From NCBI RefSeq assembly GCF_030534335.1, contig NZ_CP130565.1, positions 579,501-643,500 on the forward strand: a DNA stretch of 64,000 bases. Direction: 5' to 3'. Under the pieces are notes generated by a model. It was not told the DNA's origin. It searched no databases and was given only the letters and a program-made list of their open reading frames with translations. Source of the stretch: Marivirga harenae. GTDB taxonomy: Bacteria > Bacteroidota > Bacteroidia > Cytophagales > Cyclobacteriaceae. Each line of letters begins with the position of its first letter. Position 1 is the stretch's first letter. Positions 9,747-18,452 of this stretch are shown here, in pieces. Made by a program: the position numbers and the translations under genes.

Positions 9747-10880
9747 CTATTTAAACTCTCCTGAAAGTTGATACCCAAAAGATGAGGCATTATCATCAGG
9801 ACTTAATGCCAACAAATACATTCTAGTTCTTGGTGGCACTGTGAATTTATATGGTAAGTTTTTAGTGCTGATAAAATTCTTCAGTTGTAGTTTTAAAACT
9901 CCATTCATTTCCGCATTCATGCCATTATCTACATATATCAATACATAATCACCATACTCTTTCGTATCAAATTCAATTTTGCCTTTGAGACTGGAGGGCT
10001 CCATCTTTCCTTCAAATGCTGCCTCTTGAAATTCATCTTCAACTTCAAAATCCGGTTTTCCTGGATGGAAAGCATAGTAACTTTTAGATTCAATCGGAAT
10101 AAAAAGCTCATCCTCATAATTTAGAAACTTAATCGGTAAGGTGAAATTTTGAAAATCCCTGTTCTGTGTTACCATAAAATGTAAATGAGGGCCAGAACTC
10201 CAGCCGGTATTTCCGCTAATTCCAATCAATTGGCCTTCAATGATTTGGTCTCCCTTTTTGACCAAGCTCCCATTTTTGACTAAATGAACATAACTTCCCA
10301 GCGTTCCATCATCATGATAAACCTTTATAAAATTCCCGTACGGTTCATATTTTGGGGCATTCCCCCCTATGTCTGAATCTTGTTTGACTTCAGTCACTAA
10401 TCCGGCTCTAGCAGCGTAAATACTGTCACCGACTTCAAGATTAAAATCAATGGCATTGATTCCTTTATGGGTTCCAGCACCATTGTTTCCTTGCCCAACC
10501 CTGACTCTCTTCCCGTGCTTATAAGGCAACAAATAAGGATAGTTTTCATCTACTATTAATGAAGCATCACCAATTGTAAACAGGAAATTAAAATCAAAGG
10601 AGGTACCCTTTTCTTCTTTAATCCTTCTCATCTCGAGCACTTTTACTGAAGAGCTTTGGGCGGGAATCGTACGGATAAAGCTTTTCTCTCCCGAATCACT
10701 TGATAAATTCTCTAACTGCTGAAAATTGATCTTAACAGTATACGGAACCTGTTCCTTATTGCTCGCAAAAAAGTCAAAACCATCATTTGATTTTTCATAA
10801 TAGATATTGATAGGTTTTTGTTGAGCCAGCCCAAGGGAGTTTAAGATAATAAACAGAACTAGGAATAAAATATTTTTCAT
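9747..10880 (-). CDS. M23 family metallopeptidase (LytM-type), exported
   Basis: A 377-residue protein with a signal peptide (ILFLVLFIILNSLGLAQQ), an N-terminal beta domain, and a Peptidase_M23 domain around residues 140-240: THKGINAIDF carries the first zinc His and Asp (HxxxxxxD), then YVHL and GPHLHFMV supply the HxH motif. All expected metal ligands appear present. About 130 further residues form a C-terminal beta domain. M23 enzymes cut peptidoglycan cross-bridges or other peptides outside the cell. Neighbouring genes do not narrow its target. Confidence 0.9.
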   Translation of the reverse strand: MKNILFLVLFIILNSLGLAQQKPINIYYEKSNDGFDFFASNKEQVPYTVKINFQQLENLSSDSGEKSFIRTIPAQSSSVKVLEMRRIKEEKGTSFDFNFLFTIGDASLIVDENYPYLLPYKHGKRVRVGQGNNGAGTHKGINAIDFNLEVGDSIYAARAGLVTEVKQDSDIGGNAPKYEPYGNFIKVYHDDGTLGSYVHLVKNGSLVKKGDQIIEGQLIGISGNTGWSSGPHLHFMVTQNRDFQNFTLPIKFLNYEDELFIPIESKSYYAFHPGKPDFEVEDEFQEAAFEGKMEPSSLKGKIEFDTKEYGDYVLIYVDNGMNAEMNGVLKLQLKNFISTKNLPYKFTVPPRTRMYLLALSPDDNASSFGYQLSGEFK

Positions 10881-10980
10881 AATGGGGAGTAAATTAAATC
10901 TTCTATGTACACTTCAAAATCACTTAAAATGTTGTCTGGATATTAATATTTAAAATATAAACTTAAAATAGATGCTGTCG

Positions 10981-11658
10981 TTAATTTTTCCGCAAAGGAA
11001 AAAGTAAGCTTATACGAGCTGAAGGAACTTGATTGGTGGAAACTACAGGATTTACCCTAATAAAGTGATTAACAGGCAGAATATTAGCGAAACCAGACTG
11101 AAAACCACCTTCTAATTGCAAAATAAAGCTTGAAAAGTTATAGGAAACTCCTGCGCCAACATGCAAGCCAAAGTCACCTCTGTTGTCGTTTTCGATTGAA
11201 TAGGTAATTTGGTTTTCACTTAAATCTTGATTATTAGTAATGGTTTGTGAAGAACTTAATGCCCAAGCAACATAGACCCCTGCATCTAAAAAGAACTTAA
11301 AGTTCTCCGTACCAAACATTTGCCAATGGAAGTAAAAAGGTAACTCTAAATAATTAATTCTTGTAATAAAGGTATTAGTGAACTCAAAAGTATTTTGGCC
11401 CCAGCCCTTAGTACTATAATTCAAATCAAACTGCACCCCAATTTTATCGTTCTGCATATAACGATAGGTTAGGCCAAAAGTAGGTCCCACAAAAAATTCA
11501 CTTCTTATTCTGGTAGTAATGGGGACGTTTGTAAAATCAGAGAAGTTTACAAAAGGTATGTTCACACCTCCCTTAGTGCCAATAAAAGATTGACTTTTGA
11601 GTTCGGCACTTAATAAAAAGCATAAAAAAAGTATGAAAACTTTAAAAATATTTTTCAT
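10981..11658 (-). CDS. Outer-membrane beta-barrel protein (PorT-type porin family)
   Basis: The 225-residue protein has a signal peptide (IFKVFILFLCFLLSAELKSQ), then GTKGGVNIPFV and alternating aromatic amphipathic strands (IGVQFDLNYSTKGWG, FILQLEGGFQSGFAN) and ends with RISLLFPLRKN, as in eight-stranded outer-membrane barrels. Such proteins are numerous in Bacteroidota, and the PorT resemblance is a family-level one, not evidence of a T9SS role. Confidence 0.85.
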   Translation of the reverse strand: MKNIFKVFILFLCFLLSAELKSQSFIGTKGGVNIPFVNFSDFTNVPITTRIRSEFFVGPTFGLTYRYMQNDKIGVQFDLNYSTKGWGQNTFEFTNTFITRINYLELPFYFHWQMFGTENFKFFLDAGVYVAWALSSSQTITNNQDLSENQITYSIENDNRGDFGLHVGAGVSYNFSSFILQLEGGFQSGFANILPVNHFIRVNPVVSTNQVPSARISLLFPLRKN

Positions 11659-11685
11659 ACTACTTCAATTTAAAAGCTATCAAAA

Positions 11686-11817
11686 TTAGGATTCTGATTC
11701 TTCTTTATCAGTATTTCTTTTATCAATAAATGCAATTGCATTCACTAAGCCTACTAAGGTTACTACTATCCAAAAAAATGTATTAGCCCCTTCTGTTACC
11801 GGAATATCGTAAAACAT
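11686..11817 (-). CDS. Possible 43-aa single-pass membrane protein
   Basis: A short ORF lies between hemA and the barrel gene on their strand, starting at an ATG at 11815-11817. The product begins MFYDIPVTEGANTFFW, has one strongly hydrophobic helix (FFWIVVTLVGLVNAIAFI) and an acidic-basic tail ending in EESES. Codon usage and the clean membrane topology (N-out polar head, positive KR after the helix) suggest a real gene, but with no homologue recalled this is tentative. Confidence 0.45.
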   Translation of the reverse strand: MFYDIPVTEGANTFFWIVVTLVGLVNAIAFIDKRNTDKEESES

Positions 11818-11885
11818 ACTTTATTATTTTAAAATTTGAGTGACAAAAATAGTGGATATGGTAATATCCTACAAGCAATTGTGAT

Positions 11886-13154
11886 TTACTTTTTTAAAGT
11901 ATCTCTTTCAAGATTAAACAAATCATTTAAGACTCCAATTAAATTCTCCTCCTCACCTCTTTTGCAAGCCGCTTTCAATTGTAAAACCGGCAGCTTCAAT
12001 ATTTTTTGCATCATACTTTTAGTTACCTTATCAACAATCTTACAGTCTTCGCCTTCAATTTCTTTCAAATACCGAGCCAACTCTTCTTGTCTAATTTGCT
12101 CCAAAGCATTTTTAAGGCTATTGATTGTAGGAGAAACAGCCATTTCCTTAGACCAATCATTAAATTCTTCAATTGACTCTTCAATGATTATTTCTACTTG
12201 TGGAATCGCTTTAATTCTTTTTTCTAAAGCCTCATCCGCCTTACTTTTAACACTATCAACATTAAAAACCAAAGCTGCAGGATTTTCCTCTACTTCATTA
12301 CTAACTGAGCGAGGAACAGATAAATCGATAAAATACTTAAAACTCAATATATTGAGCGCATCTACTTTATCTTTGGTGAATATTGGCTCAGAAGCACCAA
12401 CTGATGAAATCACCACATCCGCTTCGTTTACCCCGTCCCATAATTCGGAATAAGGATGCACCGCAAAATTACATTCTGCTGCAAGTTCTACCGCTTTTTC
12501 AGCCGTTCTATTAGTTATTTTAACTGATAGTCTGTTATCGCCTACTAAATTCCTGCAAACATCCTCTCCTATTTCTCCAACACCAACCACTAAAACTCTT
12601 GGGTTTTTAATATCCGAAGTTAAGGTTTTCACTAATTCAGTAGCAGCATATGAAACTGAAGCAGCTCCATCTCTGAAAGGAGTTTCTTGAACTACTCTTT
12701 TATTAGTAAAGAAAATCGTGTGCATCAGTCGGTGCAAAAAGGGACCTGCCAATTGCAAATCGGCTGATTGTTGGTATGCTCTTTTTACTTGGTTTGAGAT
12801 TTGAATATCTCCTACGACTTGTGCTTCAAGGCCCATTGCCACCCTAAATAGTCTTTGGACGGCTTCTATATGGTCATTGATGATTTCAAAATAAGGTTTA
12901 AAGGAAGCAAAATCGCTAATCCCTTTTTCAATCCCAATCAGTTTAATAATATCTTCGGAAAGCTCTTCTTCATTGAAATAATATACCTCTGTCCTGTTGC
13001 AAGTGGAAAGTACCAAAACATCGGAAACAGAAGTAAACTCTTTGAAATAGTTCAATAACCTACCAATAGCCTCATCATTAAGTGAGACCTGCTCCCTAAT
13101 TTCTATGGGGGCATTTTTGAATGATAAACTTATTGCTTTGAAATTCTCTTTCAT
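11886..13154 (-). CDS. hemA: Glutamyl-tRNA reductase
   Basis: The enzyme reduces Glu-tRNA(Glu) to glutamate-1-semialdehyde with NADPH, the first committed step of C5-pathway haem synthesis. The 422-residue protein contains the nucleophilic Cys52 in LSTCNRTEVYY, an ETPFRDGAASVSYAA motif, the Rossmann GVGEIGEDVCRNL block and a C-terminal dimerisation helix. A TAnnTTTG-type element (TATTTTTG) is present on the minus strand at 13172-13179, 17 bases upstream of the ATG, although the -33 element is not clear. No other hem genes are adjacent. Confidence 0.96.
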   Translation of the reverse strand: MKENFKAISLSFKNAPIEIREQVSLNDEAIGRLLNYFKEFTSVSDVLVLSTCNRTEVYYFNEEELSEDIIKLIGIEKGISDFASFKPYFEIINDHIEAVQRLFRVAMGLEAQVVGDIQISNQVKRAYQQSADLQLAGPFLHRLMHTIFFTNKRVVQETPFRDGAASVSYAATELVKTLTSDIKNPRVLVVGVGEIGEDVCRNLVGDNRLSVKITNRTAEKAVELAAECNFAVHPYSELWDGVNEADVVISSVGASEPIFTKDKVDALNILSFKYFIDLSVPRSVSNEVEENPAALVFNVDSVKSKADEALEKRIKAIPQVEIIIEESIEEFNDWSKEMAVSPTINSLKNALEQIRQEELARYLKEIEGEDCKIVDKVTKSMMQKILKLPVLQLKAACKRGEEENLIGVLNDLFNLERDTLKK

Positions 13155-13345
13155 AGTGCTAATCGAATATGCAAAAATAACTTTAAAGTCACAGGAAATA
13201 AAATAGATGTAAGTAGTTATGCTTATTTATCATTTTTCTAAATAAGCTATTCCTGATTATAGCCTGTCAACACATAATTCTGTCAATTCATTCCAATTAT
13301 TTTTTTAGCAAAATAAAATAACGAAATTCGTGCAAAATTTTACCT

Positions 13346-14299
13346 ATGGAAACGAATACGATACTAGTTATAGGAGCAAATGGACAACTTGGCACTGAGC
13401 TCACAGCCGAGTTAAGAGCAATTTATGGTAGCACCAATGTGATTGCATCTGACATTCGAAATCCTCACAAAGATCCTCTTCCTAATGAGCCCTTTGAGCA
13501 ATTAGATGTTATGGATGCAGAAAGGTTAACGGCATTAGTAGAGCAATACAAAATAACAGAAATCTACATGTTAGCTGCTATTTTATCAGCTAAGGGAGAG
13601 CAAAACCCAATTTTCGCATGGGATCTTAATATGCAAAGCCTACTCAATGTTTTAGAAGTTGCTAGAGAAAAGAAGCTATCTAAGGTATATTGGCCCAGTT
13701 CTATCGCTGTTTTCGGACCAAAGTCTCCGGTAGACAAGACCCCACAGGATTGCATAATGGATCCCAATACTGTTTATGGCATCAGTAAATTGGCTGGTGA
13801 AAGATGGTGTGCTTACTACCATGAAAAATATGGAGTGGATGTTAGAAGTCTGAGGTACCCAGGTTTGATTGGTTATAAGTCTTTACCTGGCGGTGGAACG
13901 ACAGATTATGCTGTTGATATTTTCCATAAAGCATTAAATGGTGAAGATTTTGAATGCTACTTGAGAGAAGATTCCTATTTACCAATGATGTATATGCCAG
14001 ATGCAATCAAAGCTACTATCGACTTAATGCAAGCACCAGCAGAAAAAATCACCGTAAGATCAAGTTATAACTTAGGCGCTTTAAGTTTTAATCCTGAAGA
14101 TATCTATCAGGTCATTAAAAAACAGCATCCCGATTTCAAGATTTCCTACAAGGTAGATTACAGACAGAAAATTGCCGATACCTGGCCTAATAGCATCGAT
14201 GATAGTCAAGCACAGCAAGACTGGAATTGGAGTCCACAGTACAGCTTGGAAGATATGGTGAAGGATATATTGGAGAAATTACCTGAATTTGAGTTCTAA
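13346..14299 (+). CDS. L-threonine 3-dehydrogenase, SDR (epimerase-like) type
   Basis: An extended short-chain dehydrogenase of 317 residues. It has the NAD-binding VIGANGQLGTEL glycine motif, Asp at the end of beta-2 for NAD preference, catalytic Ser-Ser-x in WPSSIAVFGP and YGISK (YxxxK). The GYKSLPGGGTTDYAVDIFHKAL segment matches the threonine dehydrogenases of the UDP-glucose-epimerase fold described from psychrophilic Cytophaga/Flavobacterium. These convert L-threonine to 2-amino-3-ketobutyrate. The expected partner, 2-amino-3-ketobutyrate CoA ligase, is not next to it. It is monocistronic, with a terminator after it. Confidence 0.9.
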   Translation: METNTILVIGANGQLGTELTAELRAIYGSTNVIASDIRNPHKDPLPNEPFEQLDVMDAERLTALVEQYKITEIYMLAAILSAKGEQNPIFAWDLNMQSLLNVLEVAREKKLSKVYWPSSIAVFGPKSPVDKTPQDCIMDPNTVYGISKLAGERWCAYYHEKYGVDVRSLRYPGLIGYKSLPGGGTTDYAVDIFHKALNGEDFECYLREDSYLPMMYMPDAIKATIDLMQAPAEKITVRSSYNLGALSFNPEDIYQVIKKQHPDFKISYKVDYRQKIADTWPNSIDDSQAQQDWNWSPQYSLEDMVKDILEKLPEFEF

Positions 14300-14320
14300 T
14301 TTCTCAAATCAGGAATCATA

Positions 14321-14355
14321 AGGGCTGTTTTCATTATTCTAAAAACAGCCCTTTC
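14321..14355 (+). terminator. Intrinsic terminator after threonine dehydrogenase
   Basis: AGGGCTGTTTT pairs with AAAACAGCCCT over an 11-bp stem with a ten-base loop, followed by CTTTCT. The converging M14 gene ends at 14365, so the hairpin may serve both. Confidence 0.75.
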
Positions 14356-14364
14356 TACTACTCA

Positions 14365-16860
14365 TCAATCGCTTCCAACCATAAAGACGGCATTGGAAAA
14401 CAACATTTTCCCTTGATGCCAAAAAGCCCTAAACAACGGGTCATCTTGAAGATAGACAAGCTCTCCCCTCCCAAAAGATTCCACTCCAAACACCATACTG
14501 TTTTGTTGTTGTTTTTTGGCTTTATAACCAGCAAAACCAGCTATATGGTCATTATCAGATTTTATTACACCTACATTCCAGCCATTTGGTAAATATTCGT
14601 ATGCACTTCCCGAAGTTTTCAAACTGAAATATTGATTCCCTAAACCAAAAGCTAGAGGATGAGAAGTATCTAATTCAACATCATAAATAGCTCCAAAAAT
14701 ACTACTAGACAATCTTTTTCTTTCTGCATTTTCGTATACAGCTAAAGATTCATCTCCTTTATCAGCTTTTTTAGCTTTTAATTGACCATTTTCCAAGTCA
14801 GCAAATTTTGATATTGCCGACCCCATCACTATCAGCTTTCCCCCAGATTTCGCAAAATCAAGCAGTTTCGTTTTACCCTCTTCTGTCAATTCACTGTAAC
14901 TGCCTGAAGGCATTATTAGCTGATCGTAATCAGAAATATTGATCCGGTTCAAATTATTCAATCGTAAACTAGTGATAGGATAGTCTAATGACTGTTCAAA
15001 GAAATGCCATATTTCCCCATATGCTAATGAAGAAACTCCATCATCCATCAACACTGCTATTTTAGGCGCTTTCAAATATTGGATTTCGGAAGAACCAATA
15101 TCATAAATTTGATCAGCAAAGCCTGAAGTAATCGGAAATATTTGTACGTCAAATTGATTTGATAATTGTGATAATGCCAAATTCAAATCTTTCACCTGAT
15201 CATTATTAGTCTGTGTAATAATCAAACTTCCTTTATTGAAAAGCTGATTATCGAATTTTAAGTTTTTGTAAGCAATTCTAATTTTAATTCCTTGTCTTAG
15301 GGCCTCCGCCAAAAATTTGGCTGAGTTAAAAGAATTCCATCTAACTGCATAAGCATAAGTAGAATTACTAGTAAGGCTCTCCTCAAAATTTATATCTTCC
15401 AAAGAAGTACCATTGACTTTATTTTTTAGACCGTAGGTCTCGAGGCCATAGGCATAAGGAATTGCCCAGGCGGTAATGTCATAGGTTAATGAATCACTAT
15501 ATTTTGGCTTAGGATCAAATAATGCCTGAATTAATGTTGATTTTGGTTGATAGGCACTGATTACTAAATCATTCTTATCGGAAGAAAAATTAGATTCCTT
15601 TCTTTTAAAATAGCTGTAGCCACTTAACTTTTGTTGCTTTCCGATCTGTTGAACCTCAATCTTTTGATCTTCCAAAAAGGCTAGTAAAGCAGAAATATCA
15701 TACTTTTTATTTTCATCCCATTTAATAATATAGGACTTAAACTGGTCTGTAGGATTATTGACATTTTGAGAGAAATACTTTCTGAATTCTGTATTTAGTT
15801 TGACAGCATTTTTAGACGCGATTTCAATCGTACTCATCCCAGTAGTGAAATGATGTTCTAATCTTTCTTTTAGTGTCAAAGTATCTCCCAAGTTTGTTAA
15901 AGCACCCAATCCTGCTCTACCATTACCAGCCTGTTCATAGGTCATCCCTATCGCACCATTGAAAGTTGGATAAGTATCTCCATAACTAGGATAAAATAAA
16001 TCAAACCGCTCCCTTGTAAAATATAGCCAATTATTTTTATCAAAATATTTAGCATGATTTTGACCTATTTGAATTTGAAAATCCTTTTGCCAATCTGTAA
16101 TCACTTCATGCAATGGCTCTGCAGCAGGAGCAAAGTAATAGGGACTATTAATGGATTGCTCATGGAAATCAACATGAATATGGGGCATCCATTCATGGTA
16201 AACTTTCATTCTAGCTTTCGATTCAATTTGTGTTTGCCATGCCCAGTCTCTATTCAAATCAAATAAATAATGATTAGGACGTCCGCCTGGCCATGGCTCA
16301 TCATGCTCCACAGCCTCCAAATTAGGGTTAAATTCTTTTGCACCGTATCTCCTGTAGAAATTAGCATAGCGATCTCTTCCGTCTGGATTCACGCAAGGAT
16401 CCATAATTACCACTGTATTTTCCAACCATTCCTGGCCGTCCATCCCTCCTGAAAGCAACTCATATGCAGTTTTCATTGCTGCCTCAGTGGATGAAGCTTC
16501 ATTTCCATGGATATTGTAACTTAGCCACACAATGGCCTTTTCATTCCCCGCCCTCAATGCACCATTCAATCCGGTTTGAGAAATATTACTTGCTTTAATT
16601 TCTTCTAGTTTTTGCATATTCTCTTCAGAAGAAATCACTGCATAATAAAGTGGCCTTCCTTCATAGGTTTCCCCGTATTTAAGCAAGATCATTTGATCTG
16701 AATTTTCAGATAGGTACTTAAAGTAATCAACTACCTGATGGTGAAATGTGAATTTATCACCTAATGCATACCCCAGTTTTTCCTCGGGGCTTTGAAGGTT
16801 TTGGGCTAAAAGTAAGTTGGTAAAAAGACAGGTTAATATGGTAGTAAATACTTTCTTCAT
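14365..16860 (-). CDS. Exported M14 family zinc carboxypeptidase-like protein
   Basis: An 831-residue protein with a signal peptide (VFTTILTCLFTNLLLAQ). The N-terminal third is an M14 peptidase domain: the zinc ligands are in NIHGNEASST (HxxE) and HVDFHEQ (His), with NPDGRDRY supplying the substrate-binding Asn/Arg region. The catalytic Glu is probably in MTYEQAGNGRAG. The C-terminal half includes a GATase-like fold around residues 600-700 (VLMDDGVSSLAYGE, MPSGSYSELTEEG). This matches the large M14 proteins common in Bacteroidota. Its substrate is probably external protein. Confidence 0.9.
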   Translation of the reverse strand: MKKVFTTILTCLFTNLLLAQNLQSPEEKLGYALGDKFTFHHQVVDYFKYLSENSDQMILLKYGETYEGRPLYYAVISSEENMQKLEEIKASNISQTGLNGALRAGNEKAIVWLSYNIHGNEASSTEAAMKTAYELLSGGMDGQEWLENTVVIMDPCVNPDGRDRYANFYRRYGAKEFNPNLEAVEHDEPWPGGRPNHYLFDLNRDWAWQTQIESKARMKVYHEWMPHIHVDFHEQSINSPYYFAPAAEPLHEVITDWQKDFQIQIGQNHAKYFDKNNWLYFTRERFDLFYPSYGDTYPTFNGAIGMTYEQAGNGRAGLGALTNLGDTLTLKERLEHHFTTGMSTIEIASKNAVKLNTEFRKYFSQNVNNPTDQFKSYIIKWDENKKYDISALLAFLEDQKIEVQQIGKQQKLSGYSYFKRKESNFSSDKNDLVISAYQPKSTLIQALFDPKPKYSDSLTYDITAWAIPYAYGLETYGLKNKVNGTSLEDINFEESLTSNSTYAYAVRWNSFNSAKFLAEALRQGIKIRIAYKNLKFDNQLFNKGSLIITQTNNDQVKDLNLALSQLSNQFDVQIFPITSGFADQIYDIGSSEIQYLKAPKIAVLMDDGVSSLAYGEIWHFFEQSLDYPITSLRLNNLNRINISDYDQLIMPSGSYSELTEEGKTKLLDFAKSGGKLIVMGSAISKFADLENGQLKAKKADKGDESLAVYENAERKRLSSSIFGAIYDVELDTSHPLAFGLGNQYFSLKTSGSAYEYLPNGWNVGVIKSDNDHIAGFAGYKAKKQQQNSMVFGVESFGRGELVYLQDDPLFRAFWHQGKMLFSNAVFMVGSD

Positions 16861-17086
16861 TTGTTTTATTTTAGGAGAATAGAACTGTGACTAAATTGAT
16901 TGACAATTTACATTGGATTTTTTATAAAAACCACTTATCAATTAGCAGAAGCCTGAATTCCTAAATAATTTTTTTATTCATTTCATCCCAATCAATTTTT
17001 AATATTTTAGATAAATGAATCTTGATTTTTACCATCAGTTTCATTGAATTCCATTATTTTAGCCAAAATTTCAAAAAAGTAATGTA

Positions 17087-18151
17087 ATGAGTGGGAAAAT
17101 AATTAGCGGAATTCAGCAAATTGGAATTGGGGTATCCGATGTTCAGGCGGCCTTCAAATGGTACAGGCAAAACTTCGGAATGAGTGTTCCCGTCTTTGAA
17201 GAGGCCGCAGAGGCTGCTCTAATGCTTCCTTATACGGGTGGAGAGCCTAGAAGCAGGCATGCTATATTAGCCATTAATATGCAAGGTGGTGGCGGTTTTG
17301 AAATTTGGCAATACACTTCCAGAAAGCCAGAAGCTCCAAAATTTCAACCTCTATTGGGAGATTTAGGTATCAATATCGCTAAAATGAAAAGTAAGGATGT
17401 TGCTACTACTTATGAACTTTTTAACAGGCGAGGTCTAAACGTATTAGGAGAGTTACAAAATGACCCTTATGGAAAACCCACATTTTTTGTAAAAGATCCC
17501 TGGGATAATATATTTCAGATTGTAACATCTAATTCGTGGTTCCAACAACGCAAAACTGACCTACCAGGAGGCCCTAATGGTGCCATTATTGGAGTTACTG
17601 ACATAGAGAAAGCCAAAACCCTTTACTCTGAAATACTTGGTTACGACACTATCATTTATGATGAAGAAGGCGTTTTTGATGATCTAGTTGCAATTCCTGG
17701 TGGTGATAAGAAAGTTAGGCGTGTGCTTCTTCGCCACAGTAAACCTAGAGAAGGAGCCTTTAGCCCACTTTTAGGTGCATCTGAAATCGAATTGGTAGTA
17801 GCAATAAATCGTAAGCCGAAAAAAATATTTGAGAATAGATTCTGGGGTGATTTAGGTTATATCCACCTTTGCTATGATATAAATGGTATGGAAGCCCTCA
17901 AAGCGGAATGTGAAGCAAAAGGTTTTCCCTTCACTGTAGATTCAGCCAATAGTTTTGACATGGGAGAAGCTGCAGGACATTTTACCTACGTAGAAGATCC
18001 GGATGGTGCTCTAATTGAATTTGTGGAAACCCATAAAGTGCCGATTATGAAAAAAATTGGTTGGTACTTAAATTTGCAAAAAAGAGATCCGAAGAAGCCT
18101 TTGCCAAGGTTTATGTTGAAAGCGATGGGCTTAAGCGAAGTTAAGGATTAG
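17087..18151 (+). CDS. Two-domain VOC (glyoxalase-fold) protein
   Basis: A 354-residue cytosolic protein with two vicinal-oxygen-chelate halves. The first begins IQQIGIGVSDVQAAFKWY and the second GAIIGVTDIEKAKTLYSEIL, with a closing YVEDPDGALIEFVETH strand that carries the usual C-terminal Glu ligand. Possible metal ligands are HAILAINMQ in the first half and GYIHLCYDI in the second. Members include dioxygenases, glyoxalases and resistance proteins, and nothing in the neighbourhood indicates which. It ends before a strong terminator shared with converging ettA. Confidence 0.82.
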   Translation: MSGKIISGIQQIGIGVSDVQAAFKWYRQNFGMSVPVFEEAAEAALMLPYTGGEPRSRHAILAINMQGGGGFEIWQYTSRKPEAPKFQPLLGDLGINIAKMKSKDVATTYELFNRRGLNVLGELQNDPYGKPTFFVKDPWDNIFQIVTSNSWFQQRKTDLPGGPNGAIIGVTDIEKAKTLYSEILGYDTIIYDEEGVFDDLVAIPGGDKKVRRVLLRHSKPREGAFSPLLGASEIELVVAINRKPKKIFENRFWGDLGYIHLCYDINGMEALKAECEAKGFPFTVDSANSFDMGEAAGHFTYVEDPDGALIEFVETHKVPIMKKIGWYLNLQKRDPKKPLPRFMLKAMGLSEVKD

Positions 18152-18452
18152 TTATTAGTTGGAAGGCAAAAGTTCGAAATTGGCAAGATAATGTCAGTAC
18201 TGAAGGTCGGACATTCTGCGAAGGAAGATGGAAGCTGGGACTCTTTTAAAGAAATTGTCCTCCAGCCCACATTCTTCGAGCAAGCTATATTTGGCTAGCA
18301 AAATTTCAAGCATTTATCAAGAGCACCTTATTTGATCAACTGAAAGTTGGGTTAGCGATCTTGGAAATTTTTCGAATAAATATTTAATTATTGAGTAGAG
18401 ACCTGTCAGGTTTTGAGAACCTGACAGGTCTTTTAACAAAGTAATCAGTTTA
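18152..18452. other. Intergenic stretch between VOC gene and ettA
   Basis: I see no ORF with coding character. The left 200 bases contain imperfect inverted segments (GAAGctGGG and gCCCacatTCTTC around 18230-18290) that look like a decayed intergenic repeat. The right end holds the terminator described separately. Confidence 0.5.
18399..18434 (+). terminator. Strong terminator between converging VOC gene and ettA
   Basis: A perfect 14-bp stem, AGACCTGTCAGGTT / AACCTGACAGGTCT, around a five-base loop is followed by TTT. The same CCTGTCAGG core recurs in the terminator at 40834-40870. Confidence 0.85.

Noticed and set aside
11836-12453. A 205-codon plus-strand frame opposite hemA
   Set aside because: It is antisense to a full-length hemA with all motifs, is Ser/Leu-rich in a way typical of reverse-strand shadows, and matches no family I know.
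1970-13154. A T9SS locus around the batD, PorT-like and barrel genes
   Set aside because: The PorT-like resemblance is general to outer-membrane barrels. None of the other core T9SS genes (porV, sov/sprA, gldKLMN) is in this segment.
18152-18398. A pseudogene between the VOC gene and ettA
   Set aside because: No frame gives recognisable protein sequence. The inverted segments suggest a decayed intergenic repeat instead.
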